NCBI RefSeq assembly: GCF_037892425.1
Contig: NZ_JBBKTT010000001.1
Coordinates: 4,526,001-4,590,000 of the forward strand
Direction of reading: 5' to 3'
DNA length: 64,000 bases
DNA from: Lacibacter sp. H375
Lineage (GTDB): Bacteria; Bacteroidota; Bacteroidia; Chitinophagales; Chitinophagaceae
In this document: piece after piece, positions 9,036 to 17,998 of the stretch
How positions within the stretch are numbered: the first letter of the stretch is position 1
Layout: each line of letters opens with the position of its first letter
Notes under the pieces: model-generated
The model's database searches: none
Seen by the model: the letters and a program-made list of their open reading frames with translations, nothing else
Told to the model about the DNA's origin: nothing
Program-made: the position numbers and the translations under genes

Positions 9036-9072
9036 AAACAAAAGCTGCCTGAACAGCAAAATTCAGGAAGCT
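9036..9072 (-). terminator. Terminator of the aminotransferase-like gene
   Basis: On the minus strand an AGCT-x-CCTGAA / TTCAGG-x-AGCT stem overlaps the stop codon and is followed by TTTTGTTT. Confidence 0.5.
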
Positions 9073-10337
9073 GCAACTGATTTCACTGCAGCAACAAACC
9101 GTCTTACATCATCCGCTGAATTATACACCGATGGCGTTACACGCACACAACCATCTTTACCTAATGTGCGGGCCACTGTAAATATCTTATGCTGCTTAAA
9201 TAAATAATCTGCAACTTCAACTGCTGTTTTATTCTTTATGCGAAAGGATGCTATACCGCATGAAAAATCAGCAGGTACAACTACTTCAACATTCGGATGC
9301 TGCATTAATTCATTTACCCAGATACTTTTGAGATAATGCAGCCTTGCTGAAATACGTTCAATACCTAACTGCTTTTGAAATGCAAGACTTGTTGGTATGG
9401 TCATGATCACTGCAAATGGTGTTGTGCCAAAGTGCGCCAGTTTGTTAATACTTGTTTCTGCAGCACTCGTATCACCAAAGAACGCCTTCAGTTCCTTTAT
9501 GCGTTCTTTTTTCACATAAAGAATTCCGGCGCCAACAGGATTACCGATCCACTTATGCAGATTCATTCCAACAAAATCCGAATTCAATTCTTTTAAGCTG
9601 AAATTTATTTGGCCCAGTGCATGTGCGGAGTCAGTCATTACATCCACTCCCCTTTCTTTGGCCATTGCTGCAATTTTTGCAACAGGCACTATCAATCCAT
9701 TAATGTTTGAGACATGCGTGAGCAATATCACTCTTGTTTTAGGGGTAATGAGTTTACGATAGATATCAACGATCTCATCTTCGCTTCCTGGTAACAAAGG
9801 CATTTCAAACTCCTTTACACTGATCGCTCCTCTTTTCTCCAGCATTTTGAAAGTTTCGATCATGCTGAAATAATCAAGTTGATTCAGGATTACTTCATCT
9901 CCCTGTTTAAACGGATAGCCCTGTATGGCGATGTTCAAAGCTTCTGTCGCATTGCGTGTAATAATGATCTCGTCATCAGAAACTCCTAAGAATGCAGCTA
10001 CTTCTTTCTTTGCAGCAGCAGCAATTGCCGGGTAATCCTTCCGGGCAAACCTTGCAGCCTGTTTGTTTGCAACGGCAACATTTTTCTGAAAAGCTTCTAA
10101 TACTGGTTTGGGTTGAATACCATAAAAACCATTTTCAAGATTTACATGATCATCCGCTATTTCATAATATTTTTTAGCAATCTTCTTCCAGAATTTTTCA
10201 TCTGTTGCTTCGCCTTCATCAATGAAATCACTTTCATCGATCAACGCATCATTGCCGGCAGCAGCAACGGCTGGTAAACTTGCAGCAACTAATCCTGTCC
10301 CTAATGTTCGTAAAAAATATTTACGGTCTTGTTTCAT
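9063..10337 (-). CDS. Class V aminotransferase-fold PLP-dependent enzyme (isopenicillin-N-epimerase-like)
   Basis: 424 aa. The N-terminus (KDRKYFLRTLGTGLVAASLPAVAAA) resembles a Tat signal with RK instead of RR, so export is possible but uncertain. The PLP fold is clear: TRNATEALN (about 128-136) for phosphate binding, MTDSAHALG with Asp236 to the pyridine nitrogen, and the Schiff-base lysine Lys262 in NLHKWIGNP. Relatives are cysteine desulfurase-like and isopenicillin-N-epimerase-like proteins; the substrate cannot be read from sequence. It is the second gene of a two-gene operon, 13 bp after the SDR gene. Confidence 0.88.
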   Translation of the reverse strand: MKQDRKYFLRTLGTGLVAASLPAVAAAGNDALIDESDFIDEGEATDEKFWKKIAKKYYEIADDHVNLENGFYGIQPKPVLEAFQKNVAVANKQAARFARKDYPAIAAAAKKEVAAFLGVSDDEIIITRNATEALNIAIQGYPFKQGDEVILNQLDYFSMIETFKMLEKRGAISVKEFEMPLLPGSEDEIVDIYRKLITPKTRVILLTHVSNINGLIVPVAKIAAMAKERGVDVMTDSAHALGQINFSLKELNSDFVGMNLHKWIGNPVGAGILYVKKERIKELKAFFGDTSAAETSINKLAHFGTTPFAVIMTIPTSLAFQKQLGIERISARLHYLKSIWVNELMQHPNVEVVVPADFSCGIASFRIKNKTAVEVADYLFKQHKIFTVARTLGKDGCVRVTPSVYNSADDVRRFVAAVKSVAAS

Positions 10338-10350
10338 GATAAAGGTTTAC

Positions 10351-11067
10351 TTATTTCGTTGGTGGCATACTTGGTCTCACTTCAATTTTACTTGGCAATG
10401 TTCGTGGATTCATTTGAAGGATATTAATCACCAATTCACCAATGTCTTCAGGTTGTATCTTCCATGCATCTGCATCGTCAGGTGTATGATTATTAAAATA
10501 TGTAGCAACCGAACCGGGCATGATGGTGGTTACTTTAATACCATGCTTGCGCAAATCAAGCATCACTGCCTGTGTAAATCCAACCAATCCAAATTTACTT
10601 GCATTATACGCTGAAGCTTTTTCAAAAAAGTTGGTGCCTGCAAGACTTGCAATGGTAATGATGTATCCTTTTGTTTGTTTCAAGGGATCGATACCTGCTT
10701 TCACTGTATTAAACACGCCTGTCAAATTTGTATCGATCGTTTCTTTCCATAACTCTGCTGACAGATCCTCGATAGATGCAAAATGACCAACCCCTGCATT
10801 TGCAACAACCACATCCAGTTGCCCAAAATGAGCGATCGTCGCTTCCACTGCTTTCTTCTCCGACGCTAACGAACTCACATCCGATTCCAATGCTAATATC
10901 CTTGAAGGATCTGCGCTTAATGCCTCCGCTGCTTTTACTGCAGCCGGCAAAGAACGCCCGGTAATTGCCACTTTCATCCCTTTCTCCAATAACGATTTAG
11001 CAATACCATATCCAATTCCCTTTGTGCCACCAGTTATATAGGCTACTTTCCCGTCTATCACATTCAT
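10351..11067 (-). CDS. SDR-family oxidoreductase
   Basis: 238 aa, a classical short-chain dehydrogenase/reductase. The NAD(P) binding motif TGGTKGIG is at 12-19, NAG at 90-92, Asn114, and the catalytic residues Ser141, Tyr154 and Lys158 (YNASK) follow. GR at 37-38 after the second strand suggests NADP preference. No signal peptide; cytoplasmic. It is the first gene of an operon with the PLP enzyme. The substrate is unknown. Confidence 0.95.
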   Translation of the reverse strand: MNVIDGKVAYITGGTKGIGYGIAKSLLEKGMKVAITGRSLPAAVKAAEALSADPSRILALESDVSSLASEKKAVEATIAHFGQLDVVVANAGVGHFASIEDLSAELWKETIDTNLTGVFNTVKAGIDPLKQTKGYIITIASLAGTNFFEKASAYNASKFGLVGFTQAVMLDLRKHGIKVTTIMPGSVATYFNNHTPDDADAWKIQPEDIGELVINILQMNPRTLPSKIEVRPSMPPTK

Positions 11068-11191
11068 TTTTGACTAGTTTAGTTTTGCCTTGAAATTACA
11101 AAATAAAAACTCCATAAATGGGCATGCAAATTGATTCACCTGTCTTAGTGTGAGTTTCTTTACATTTACCCCTCATTTTAAATTATTACGT

Positions 11192-12436
11192 ATGAAGGCG
11201 AAACTAATTTTTTATACTACAGCATTACTCCTTACCGGTTACACAGCCGCTTGTACAGAAAAGAATACACCGAACTCAAATCGAAACAATGACGATACAA
11301 CAAAGTTGCCGCCTGTAGAAACAAAAGCTGCCAATACAAATTATAAACCTGCCTTCCCGGGACAAACCAGAATTGGCGGAGTTAAAACAACAACAGCATA
11401 TAAAGTTGAAAAGCTTGCAGAACGTATTGGACGTCCGTGGGCTATTACACCAATGCCTGATGGCCGCTTTCTTATAACAGACAAACGGGGTGGCTTCCTG
11501 CAAATTTTTGATGCCAACGGTGTATTGGTGAAAAAAATTGAAGGTCTTCCTGCTGTTGATGCAGGTGGACAAGGTGGTTTGCTTGATGTGGCACTCGATC
11601 CATCATTCAGTACAAATAACATGATCTACTGGTCGTTTTCTGAAAAATATGATATTGGTAATTTAACTGCCGTTGCTAAAGGCAAGTTGAATGAAGCAGC
11701 AGGAATGGTTGAAAATGTTACAGTGATCTTTCGTGCAACACCTGCCCTGGCTAATAATACACACCACTATGGTTCACGTATAGTGTTTGATAAAGATGGA
11801 ACCATGTTTGTAAGTTCTGGTGAGCGTTCTGCTCTTGAAGGGCGTGTCCAGGCACAAAAATTATCATCAGGTCTTGGAAAAATTTTCAAGATCACAACTG
11901 ATGGCAAACCGGCACCCGGTAATCCATTTATTAATCAAAGTGGTGTAATGCCTGAAATATATGCATATGGTAACCGTAATGTACAAAGCCTGGATCTGCA
12001 TCCTGTAACAGGCGAGTTATGGGAAGCAGAGTTTGGCCCACGTGGTGGTGATGAATTAAACATCATTAAACCAGGAAAGAACTATGGCTGGCCTGTTATC
12101 ACCTACGGTATTGAATACGGTGGTGATAAAATTGGTGATGCTATACAGCAAAAAGAAGGTATGGAACAACCTGTTTATTATTGGGATCCGGTTCTTTCTC
12201 CTGGTGGTATGACATTTTACAGGGGTAATGCTATTCCTGAATGGGAAAACAATCTTTTTATCGGAGGATTAAGCAGTTCACATATTGTGCGCCTTGTAAT
12301 AAAGGATAATAAAGTTGTTGGTGAAGAACGCTTACTGGCAGATAAAGGTGAACGTTTTCGTGATGTGGCATTCTTCAATGGTATGCTTTATGCTATCACA
12401 GATGGAGGAAGTATTTACAAGATCAGCAAACAATAA
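11192..12436 (+). CDS. PQQ-dependent sugar dehydrogenase-like lipoprotein (GSDH family)
   Basis: 414 aa from the ATG at 11192. The signal ends in the lipobox YTAAC (Cys20), so it is a lipid-anchored envelope protein. A six-bladed beta-propeller of the glucose/sorbosone dehydrogenase family follows, with GRPWAITPMPDGRFLITDK, GGQGGLLDVALDPSF, the NNTHHYGSRIVFDKDG segment carrying the usual catalytic His region, YGNRNVQSLDLHP and GPRGGDELNIIKPGKNYGWP. Family members oxidise aldose sugars with PQQ and calcium. No PQQ synthesis genes are in this window. A strong terminator follows. Confidence 0.92.
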   Translation: MKAKLIFYTTALLLTGYTAACTEKNTPNSNRNNDDTTKLPPVETKAANTNYKPAFPGQTRIGGVKTTTAYKVEKLAERIGRPWAITPMPDGRFLITDKRGGFLQIFDANGVLVKKIEGLPAVDAGGQGGLLDVALDPSFSTNNMIYWSFSEKYDIGNLTAVAKGKLNEAAGMVENVTVIFRATPALANNTHHYGSRIVFDKDGTMFVSSGERSALEGRVQAQKLSSGLGKIFKITTDGKPAPGNPFINQSGVMPEIYAYGNRNVQSLDLHPVTGELWEAEFGPRGGDELNIIKPGKNYGWPVITYGIEYGGDKIGDAIQQKEGMEQPVYYWDPVLSPGGMTFYRGNAIPEWENNLFIGGLSSSHIVRLVIKDNKVVGEERLLADKGERFRDVAFFNGMLYAITDGGSIYKISKQ

Positions 12437-12459
12437 ATCTTAAAGTTCATTCGATCAAA

Positions 12460-12495
12460 CAAAGACCCGTGCTTGAGGCACGGGTCTTTGTTTTT
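12460..12495 (+). terminator. Rho-independent terminator
   Basis: A perfect 12-bp stem (AAAGACCCGTGC at 12461-12472, GCACGGGTCTTT at 12478-12489) is followed by GTTTTT. Confidence 0.9.
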
Positions 12496-12628
12496 AATGA
12501 TGCAGAAAGAGTTTTATCAGGCACTGTTGTCGGTTTATCTTTTTCACTCACCAACAAACGGCAAATAGAGCCGCCTGTATTTTTTATCCGTCTGTTTTCT
12601 TGTTGATGGATTATTTTGATAAGAAAAC

Positions 12629-13162
12629 ATGAAAAAGTTATCCCTTATCATCGCCCTTCTTTTTTCTGTAACTGTATTGTTTGCCCAAAACAAAGTAAAC
12701 CCTGTAATTAAATCTTACGGAACAGTTTTCGAAATACCATCCGCTGATCATAAACCCGATCCGGCTACAGACTATAAGATCATTGTAGAACTTACAGAGA
12801 ATACGCCCAAAGCCGATTCACTGAATATCTATCTTGAAGCCATCGCAACACTCATTAATCTGCATGCAGCTGAAGGCGTACCACAAAAAAATATTAAACT
12901 GGTAGTTGTGCTTCGTAAAGGAGCTACCTATGCTGTGTTTGGCGATGAGCTGTATAAAAAATATTTTAAAGTTGAAAACCCCAACAGCCAACTCATTAAA
13001 GAATTAACCGATGCAGGTGTTGAGTTTTATGTTTGCGGACAAACCATGATTAAACGAAATACAAAGGAAGAAGAATTAATGCCGGGCACAAAAATTGCAA
13101 GTTCAGGTTTAACAGCTATCAGTACTTATCAGCTGAAAGGTTATACCATGATCAAGTTCTGA
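12629..13162 (+). CDS. Secreted DsrE-family protein
   Basis: 177 aa. The signal peptide (about 1-19, VLFAQ) precedes a DsrE/DsrF-like domain: DYKIIVELTENT as first strand, then the helix SLNIYLEAIATLINLHAAEGVP, KLVVVLRKGATYAVF, and the family cysteine in VEFYVCGQTM (Cys136). Cytoplasmic DsrE proteins relay sulfur through this cysteine; the exported Bacteroidota versions have no established reaction. It starts about 130 bp after the terminator of the sugar dehydrogenase gene and has no obvious operon partner. Confidence 0.85.
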   Translation: MKKLSLIIALLFSVTVLFAQNKVNPVIKSYGTVFEIPSADHKPDPATDYKIIVELTENTPKADSLNIYLEAIATLINLHAAEGVPQKNIKLVVVLRKGATYAVFGDELYKKYFKVENPNSQLIKELTDAGVEFYVCGQTMIKRNTKEEELMPGTKIASSGLTAISTYQLKGYTMIKF

Positions 13163-13217
13163 TGGGTGTAAAAATTAAAGACGGTTCTGTAACTACAGCA
13201 ACTATCTTTAGCAACGG

Positions 13218-13946
13218 ATGTTAATTGATAGCAAAACATACAACAACACAGCGCAACAGCAACTGAAGACATGGCAGCGACAGATGTTGAGTAAACCTTC
13301 TTTGCTGAACAGTTTATCAAAACGGATGCAAACAAAGATCAACACCTGGATTCCTGAAAAAATTCACCTGGCCATTACAGCAACAATTAAGCAGTTGATA
13401 CGGGGCGTGTTGTTTGGGGCCAAACATACCACTGCAGAACCTTTAGCAAATGCGAGTCTGCAGGAAAGGGAGATTGCCATCGAAAAGAAAATAGAGAACT
13501 ATAAAAAAACTGCAGCGGTTGAAGGTGGTATTGCGGGTGCTGGCGGTATACTATTAGGTTTGGCTGATTTTCCTGTGTTGATTGGCATCAAATTAAAGTT
13601 ACTCTTTGATATTGCCAGTTTGTATGGTTTTGATGTAAATGACTATAAAGAACGGGTATACCTGTTACATATTTTTGAACTGGCTTTTTCAAGTCATGCA
13701 CACCGTAAAACCGTTTATTTGAAAATGACCGACTGGGAAGCAAAGAAACAACTATTGCCAGACGATATCAATCAATTCGACTGGCGCAACTTTCAACAGG
13801 AATACAGAGACTATATTGATCTTGCAAAAATGGCACAGCTGATTCCATTGATCGGTGCACCTGTGGGATTGATCGTTAATTACCGCTTACTCAAAAAACT
13901 TGGCGAAACTGCAATGAATGCCTATCGCATGCGGCTCTTGCAATGA
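13218..13946 (+). CDS. EcsC-family protein
   Basis: 242 aa. The EcsC domain spans about residues 75-242. A glycine-rich hydrophobic segment (AAVEGGIAGAGGILLGLADFPVLIGIKLKLLFDIASLYGFD) and the C-terminal LIGAPVGLIVNYRLLKKLGETAMNAYRMR are typical. It is probably peripheral to, or embedded in, the inner membrane; its function is unknown although it is named after a Bacillus protein-secretion locus. Its stop codon and the stop of the convergent DUF418 gene abut, together forming the palindrome TGATCA with no spacer. Confidence 0.85.
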   Translation: MLIDSKTYNNTAQQQLKTWQRQMLSKPSLLNSLSKRMQTKINTWIPEKIHLAITATIKQLIRGVLFGAKHTTAEPLANASLQEREIAIEKKIENYKKTAAVEGGIAGAGGILLGLADFPVLIGIKLKLLFDIASLYGFDVNDYKERVYLLHIFELAFSSHAHRKTVYLKMTDWEAKKQLLPDDINQFDWRNFQQEYRDYIDLAKMAQLIPLIGAPVGLIVNYRLLKKLGETAMNAYRMRLLQ

Positions 13947-15332
13947 TCACAAGAAAAATTTACTCACGCTTCTTACCAACGAAAGCTTTCCAATTAACCA
14001 TCGAGGAAAATTCAACTTGATCCGCCGGTATGTAAGCGAACGCCATAACCATTCCAACGGGCCGAACTTGAAATATTTGAGCCAGAGCGGGCTGTAGATC
14101 AGTTGCAATACCCATATTGCAGCTACTACGTAATACAATTGATAGAGTTCCAGCCGGTCGTAATACCCCAACCCATATCCAAAGAAGAATAAACTGCAAA
14201 GAATGGTTTGAACAATATAATTGGTTAGTGCCATTTGTCCTACTGCCTTTAAACGGTTACAGATGGCCATTAGATAACCCGATTTAACCAATAACATTAG
14301 TGCTGAGCAGTGTGCCATTACCATGAAAATACGTTGCACAGGATATAACAGGTTCTTCCAGGGAACAGGTGTTTGTTCTAATTTCAAAAATATCGCTGAT
14401 GCTGAGGAAGTAAATTCTGCAGCATACCAAAGTTCATACAATGTTACTGGAACTGCAACTATATAGCCTATTGCCATCGTTAATCGATATTGCCGGTTTG
14501 TCCATTTACCTGTGAAGAAACCCCATGCCAACAACGCCATACCCAGCAACATCAATGCAATATTATCTCCCAATTCAACCAATAAATAACTTGTTTCAGC
14601 TTTAAATGCTTTTGGCCGGATCTCTGATGCGACTACCTGATAACTCCCTCTCATTCTTTCAGCAGTTGCCTGTGCATCTGTTTCATTGGGAAGCATTGAT
14701 TTTTCTATAGTACGCCAATTAACCATTGCCTGCTTTTGCAAAGCAGTTAATGGTTGTCCTGCTTTCTGGGCCTGCTCCGCCATTGAGAAAGCAATCCGTT
14801 TTTCTCTTGCATCACGATAAAAAAAAGTTCCTACAACAAACCAGATAATAGTAACAACCGGAACTGCCATTACCATATAACGTGGTTTCATTTTACGTAA
14901 CAGAAATACCAGCATTCCAAATAAACCATAAAAGAAAAGAATATCACCCACCCACAATAAAAGATGTGCATTGATCAGTCCAAAGAGAACGAGCCAACTC
15001 ATACGCAGATAAAATAACATTGCAACCCGTTTAGGATCGGTATTCTCTTTATTGATGCTGAATAGTAGTATGCCGGCACCGAACAACATGCAAAACAAAG
15101 CACGCATCTTTCCTTCAAATAAAATATAAACAACCGCATAGCTGAAGAAATTTGCACTACTTGTATCGGAAAATATTTGATTACCGAAATTGCCACCGGT
15201 AGCAAGACCAAATCCTACAATATTAATGAGCAAAATGCCAAGCACAGCAATACCACGAAAAAGATCAATGGATACGAGACGGCTCTCCCGATCAAGTGGT
15301 GACGGTTCGAATGAAGATAATTGCGGCTTCAT
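13947..15332 (-). CDS. DUF418 domain-containing membrane protein
   Basis: 461 aa from the ATG at 15332 (MKPQLSSFEPS). The upstream in-frame extension to 15419 is not needed. There are about ten predicted transmembrane segments. The N-terminal signature RLVSIDLFRGIAVLGILLINIVGF and the C-terminal DUF418 block (MALTNYIVQTILCSLFFFGYGLGYYDRL ... WLKYFKFGPLEWLWRSLTY) are both present. The middle contains a soluble insert with FFYRDAREKRIAF. The family belongs to the acyltransferase-3-like membrane proteins and is probably a transporter or acyl-transfer protein; the substrate is unknown. Confidence 0.93.
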   Translation of the reverse strand: MKPQLSSFEPSPLDRESRLVSIDLFRGIAVLGILLINIVGFGLATGGNFGNQIFSDTSSANFFSYAVVYILFEGKMRALFCMLFGAGILLFSINKENTDPKRVAMLFYLRMSWLVLFGLINAHLLLWVGDILFFYGLFGMLVFLLRKMKPRYMVMAVPVVTIIWFVVGTFFYRDAREKRIAFSMAEQAQKAGQPLTALQKQAMVNWRTIEKSMLPNETDAQATAERMRGSYQVVASEIRPKAFKAETSYLLVELGDNIALMLLGMALLAWGFFTGKWTNRQYRLTMAIGYIVAVPVTLYELWYAAEFTSSASAIFLKLEQTPVPWKNLLYPVQRIFMVMAHCSALMLLVKSGYLMAICNRLKAVGQMALTNYIVQTILCSLFFFGYGLGYYDRLELYQLYYVVAAIWVLQLIYSPLWLKYFKFGPLEWLWRSLTYRRIKLNFPRWLIGKLSLVRSVSKFFL

Positions 15333-15509
15333 TAACAGTTGATTGGTTGATTGTGGAGGCAGCGGGTGCAGGTAGGTTTTTATGAGGCTATAACGTAAAT
15401 GTATTTCTAATACCCACATAATGTTGCCGCAGGCAGAAGTAACTGCACGAAATAAAGAATAACACTTAGTGTGTGTTCGTGAAATGTGATTAAATAAGAA
15501 GCAGTTCTT

Positions 15510-15863
15510 CTATTGCTGTACAAAATGCCAGCATACACCGGCGAGGTCAATAATATTCACTTCCCGTCCATAAGGTTGATTGGATACTTCGCCGATTCGG
15601 ATACCATATTTCTGCGGTAATTCTTTTTCGAGTACATAAGCACGGAATGCATCTGCATTTTCCACACCAACACTCAACATGAAATTTTCAGCAAATGCTT
15701 TATCATCATACTTCTGCAAAATAAAACGGAAGCCATTGTTTTCAAACCCGGCATAATCGTCCACATCCCAGGAGAGGTTAAAACCAAGCTCGGTAAAAAA
15801 AGCTTTTGATTCACTGAATTTACTTCCCGAAGGAACAAATGGCTGGAGGGAAAGGAATTTCAT
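15510..15863 (-). CDS. VOC-family (glyoxalase/bleomycin-resistance fold) protein
   Basis: 117 aa, a single beta-alpha-beta-beta-beta unit pair of the vicinal oxygen chelate fold. It opens LQPFVPSGSKFSESKAFFTELGF and closes EVNIIDLAGVCWHFVQQ, where the normal metal-binding Glu near the end is not clear. Substrate unknown. It is divergent from the Crp/Fnr gene with about 95 bp between starts. Confidence 0.85.
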   Translation of the reverse strand: MKFLSLQPFVPSGSKFSESKAFFTELGFNLSWDVDDYAGFENNGFRFILQKYDDKAFAENFMLSVGVENADAFRAYVLEKELPQKYGIRIGEVSNQPYGREVNIIDLAGVCWHFVQQ

Positions 15864-15958
15864 GTCACAAAGTTTAACTAAAGATAATGCTTTAAGGTCT
15901 GATGACTTGTAACCGTACCGACCAATGTTCTCTCATTTCTTATTCATATTTTTAACAG

Positions 15959-16522
15959 GTGCAGCAGCTATTACAACACATCAAACTTTATGCGCCTTTA
16001 AGTACGGAAGCCGAACAGGCTTTGTATGATTGTTTTGAGCAGGTGGTTTTTTCAAAAAATCAACACCTGCTTACTGAAGGAAAAATTTGCAGGAATTTAT
16101 ATTTCCTGGAGAAAGGTGCATTACGTGGATATTATAATCTCGATGGAAAAGAGGTTACGCACTGGTTTGGCTTTGATAACGATTTTGTTACTTCTTTTCA
16201 CAGCTTTATTACGCAGGAGCCATCAGTTGAAAATCTCCAGCTGCTGGAAGGAAGTATTCTGTGGAGTATTTCAAAAGACAAGCTCACGGAACTGCTTAAC
16301 CGCTTTCATGATATTGAACGTCTGGTGCGTATTGCCTATGAGAACTATTATATCCGTTTAGAAGAACGATATGTAAACGCACAGTTTAAAACAGCAACCG
16401 AACGTTATGAACAATTGCTGAAAGATTCTCCGCATATTCTCGATCGGGTTTCGCTGGGACATATCGCTTCCTATCTCGGCATCAGCCAGGAAACGTTGAG
16501 TCGTATCCGCAGCCGTCTTTAA
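15959..16522 (+). CDS. Crp/Fnr-family transcriptional regulator
   Basis: 187 aa with a GTG start; no in-frame ATG lies near. The cyclic-nucleotide-binding-like beta-barrel (about 20-115, HLLTEGKICRNLYFLEKGALRGYY) has no cluster of four cysteines and lacks the canonical cAMP-binding arginine-serine signature, so the ligand is unknown. A dimerisation helix follows. The C-terminal winged helix reads VSLGHIASYLGISQETLSRIRSR. The recognition helix ETLSRIR has the E-xx-SR arrangement of FNR-type proteins. Directly downstream lies a perfect TTGAC-N4-GTCAA palindrome ahead of the YiaAB gene, the likely target. The second Crp/Fnr gene in this window (38436-38999) has the same recognition helix. Confidence 0.92.
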   Translation: MQQLLQHIKLYAPLSTEAEQALYDCFEQVVFSKNQHLLTEGKICRNLYFLEKGALRGYYNLDGKEVTHWFGFDNDFVTSFHSFITQEPSVENLQLLEGSILWSISKDKLTELLNRFHDIERLVRIAYENYYIRLEERYVNAQFKTATERYEQLLKDSPHILDRVSLGHIASYLGISQETLSRIRSRL

Positions 16523-16538
16523 CATTTGCTGTTTTGAA

Positions 16539-16556
16539 TTTTGACAATTGTCAAAA
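16539..16556. promoter_or_regulatory. Perfect 18-bp palindrome, candidate Crp/Fnr operator
   Basis: TTTTGACAATTGTCAAAA is a perfect palindrome with TTGAC-N4-GTCAA at its core (16541-16554). It lies 17 bp after the Crp/Fnr stop codon. Its centre is 29.5 bp upstream of a TAGTTTTA -7 box (16577-16584) of the YiaAB gene, which places it near -43, the usual position for Crp/Fnr activation. An almost identical arrangement is found at 38426-38439. Confidence 0.7.
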
Positions 16557-16576
16557 AGCTTGCGAAAGTCAACCGA

Positions 16577-16584
16577 TAGTTTTA
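16577..16584 (+). promoter_or_regulatory. Candidate Bacteroidota -7 box for the YiaAB gene
   Basis: TAGTTTTA matches TAnnTTTG at seven of eight positions. A start site about 7 nt later would leave a short leader of about 13 nt before the ATG at 16605. Confidence 0.45.
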
Positions 16585-16604
16585 CAGCAAACAACAAAAC
16601 TATC

Positions 16605-17030
16605 ATGGAACAGAAACAAACTCTAGCCCCATCTCCGGCTTTTATTGCTGCATCATGGGCGGCACTTCTCATTGGCGTCACTGCCTTCATTATTGGCTTA
16701 TGGAATGCTGATATGGAACTGAATGAAAAAGGATATTACTTCACTGTTTTATTGTTTGGATTATTTTCAGCCATCTCCGTGCAAAAAGCCGTGCGAGATC
16801 AAATTGAAGGAATACCTGTTACCAATCTTTACTACGGCATTTCGTGGTTCTGCACCATTGCTTCCATCATTTTATTAGTGGTTGGTTTATGGAATGCAGA
16901 AATGCTGCGAAGCGAAAAAGGATTTTACGGTATGAGTTTTACATTAAGTTTGTTTGCATCCATTGCCGTACAAAAAAACACAAGAGACAGTCGGTTAAGC
17001 GAAGTTTTGCAAAAGGACGATCATCAATAA
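16605..17030 (+). CDS. YiaAB two-helix domain membrane protein
   Basis: 141 aa from the ATG at 16605; the in-frame extension to 16548 would read through the promoter. It carries two tandem copies of the YiaA/YiaB module, each with two transmembrane helices: FIAASWAALLIGVTAFIIGLWNADMELNEKGYYFTVLLFGLFSAISVQKAVRD, then YYGISWFCTIASIILLVVGLWNAEMLRSEKGFYGMSFTLSLFASIAVQKNTRD. The repeated ending AxxVQKxxRD shows an internal duplication. An inner-membrane protein of unknown function. It is predicted to be activated by the adjacent Crp/Fnr protein. Confidence 0.88.
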   Translation: MEQKQTLAPSPAFIAASWAALLIGVTAFIIGLWNADMELNEKGYYFTVLLFGLFSAISVQKAVRDQIEGIPVTNLYYGISWFCTIASIILLVVGLWNAEMLRSEKGFYGMSFTLSLFASIAVQKNTRDSRLSEVLQKDDHQ

Positions 17031-17031
17031 A

Positions 17032-17063
17032 AAACAGCCCATGCTTTTTGCATGGGCTGTTTC
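17032..17063. terminator. Bidirectional rho-independent terminator
   Basis: A perfect 12-bp stem (AACAGCCCATGC at 17033-17044, GCATGGGCTGTT at 17050-17061) with A and T runs separates the convergent YiaAB and DinB genes. Confidence 0.85.
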
Positions 17064-17079
17064 AGTTCTCATTAAAAAG

Positions 17080-17571
17080 TTATTTCAGTAATAACATCTG
17101 ACCAAGATGATTGGCCATGTGACCGGTGCGGCTTATCAATACATTTAATTTGTTGCGATGAGGTTCCTTAGCAAAGTCTTCGGCCGATACTGCAGTATGC
17201 CTGTGAAGCCATTCCTCAGCCGATAATGTTTGAAAGTGCGTATTTAATTTCGCATTCACGGCTTCAAGTCGTTGCTTTAATTCGGTTACACTTGGTTTTG
17301 AAAGCCCCGACTTGTCGGGATTTTTTATGAATACCTCCTCCATCTCCGGGTATAAACGATCACTGAAACCAAGTAATGGTAATAACGCATCGCTTACTGC
17401 AATTAAATGGCCTAACAAGTAAACGCCGGTGTTTCTGCCCGGCGCAATTTCCTTAGCCATTTGTTCATCAGTAAGAGCATCGATGAGTTTGATGAGTTGT
17501 TTGTTCTGCGATTCCCATGCTTTAAGCGTCATGTCTGTAACGAGGTTCAATTGTATTGTTGCTGTGTCCAT
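17080..17571 (-). CDS. DinB-family metal-binding protein
   Basis: 163 aa from the ATG at 17571. DinB four-helix bundle: the first histidine is in VYLLGHLIAVSDALLPLLGF, and the last helix carries two more in TGHMANHLGQMLLLK, forming the usual metal triad. Family members include bacillithiol- and mycothiol-dependent transferases, but most are uncharacterised. A 14-bp palindrome CCCGACTTGTCGGG (17306-17319) sits inside the coding sequence and encodes part of the loop PDKSGLSKP. It looks like a small repeat embedded in the gene. Confidence 0.88.
   Translation of the reverse strand: MDTATIQLNLVTDMTLKAWESQNKQLIKLIDALTDEQMAKEIAPGRNTGVYLLGHLIAVSDALLPLLGFSDRLYPEMEEVFIKNPDKSGLSKPSVTELKQRLEAVNAKLNTHFQTLSAEEWLHRHTAVSAEDFAKEPHRNKLNVLISRTGHMANHLGQMLLLK
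17306..17319. repeat. CCCGAC-TT-GTCGGG palindrome inside DinB gene
   Basis: Perfect 6-bp arms. Related CCCGAY...RTCGGG palindromes occur at 39154-39170 and 45896-45919, suggesting a dispersed small palindromic family. Confidence 0.45.
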
Positions 17572-17998
17572 TCTCAATAATTTAAGTTCAAATTTAGGAA
17601 GCTTTGTACTAAAGACCAGCACAAACCAGTTTCAACGTTTTTCGCACACCCGCAAAATCTGCTTGCATTTACCGAATCAAATTTCTAAGTTTATCTATTC
17701 CCTCATTTCAACCACCCAAAATCTGTATATGTCGAACAATTTTGTTGACATGAAACAGGACAGTTCTGTTCCTTCTCAAGGTAGCACCAATCCCATTTTA
17801 GAAAGGCGGTTTTCCATCGATGTAATAAACGATATTGCTTTGCTGCGACTGAAATGTTTATAATGGTTGTCTCAGGCTTTTAGCCACAGGCCGACAGGTA
17901 TTCCCGAACTAATACCCTGATTTTACCAACAGTTTTTGGCATGGCATGATGATTGTTTAAGTCATACTGGCATTTAATTTAACCTTAAACTCCTATAT
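17572..17998. other. Gene-poor interval with a possible small ORF
   Basis: No recognised gene. A 44-codon ORF on the plus strand (17729-17863, starting MSNNFVDMKQDSSVPSQ and ending DIALLRLKCL) has plausible amino-acid usage but no known family and no clear start signal. It may be a small protein or a remnant. Confidence 0.3.

Noticed and set aside
9063-10337. Definite Tat substrate
   Set aside because: The N-terminus resembles a Tat signal but has RK rather than RR; export is left open.
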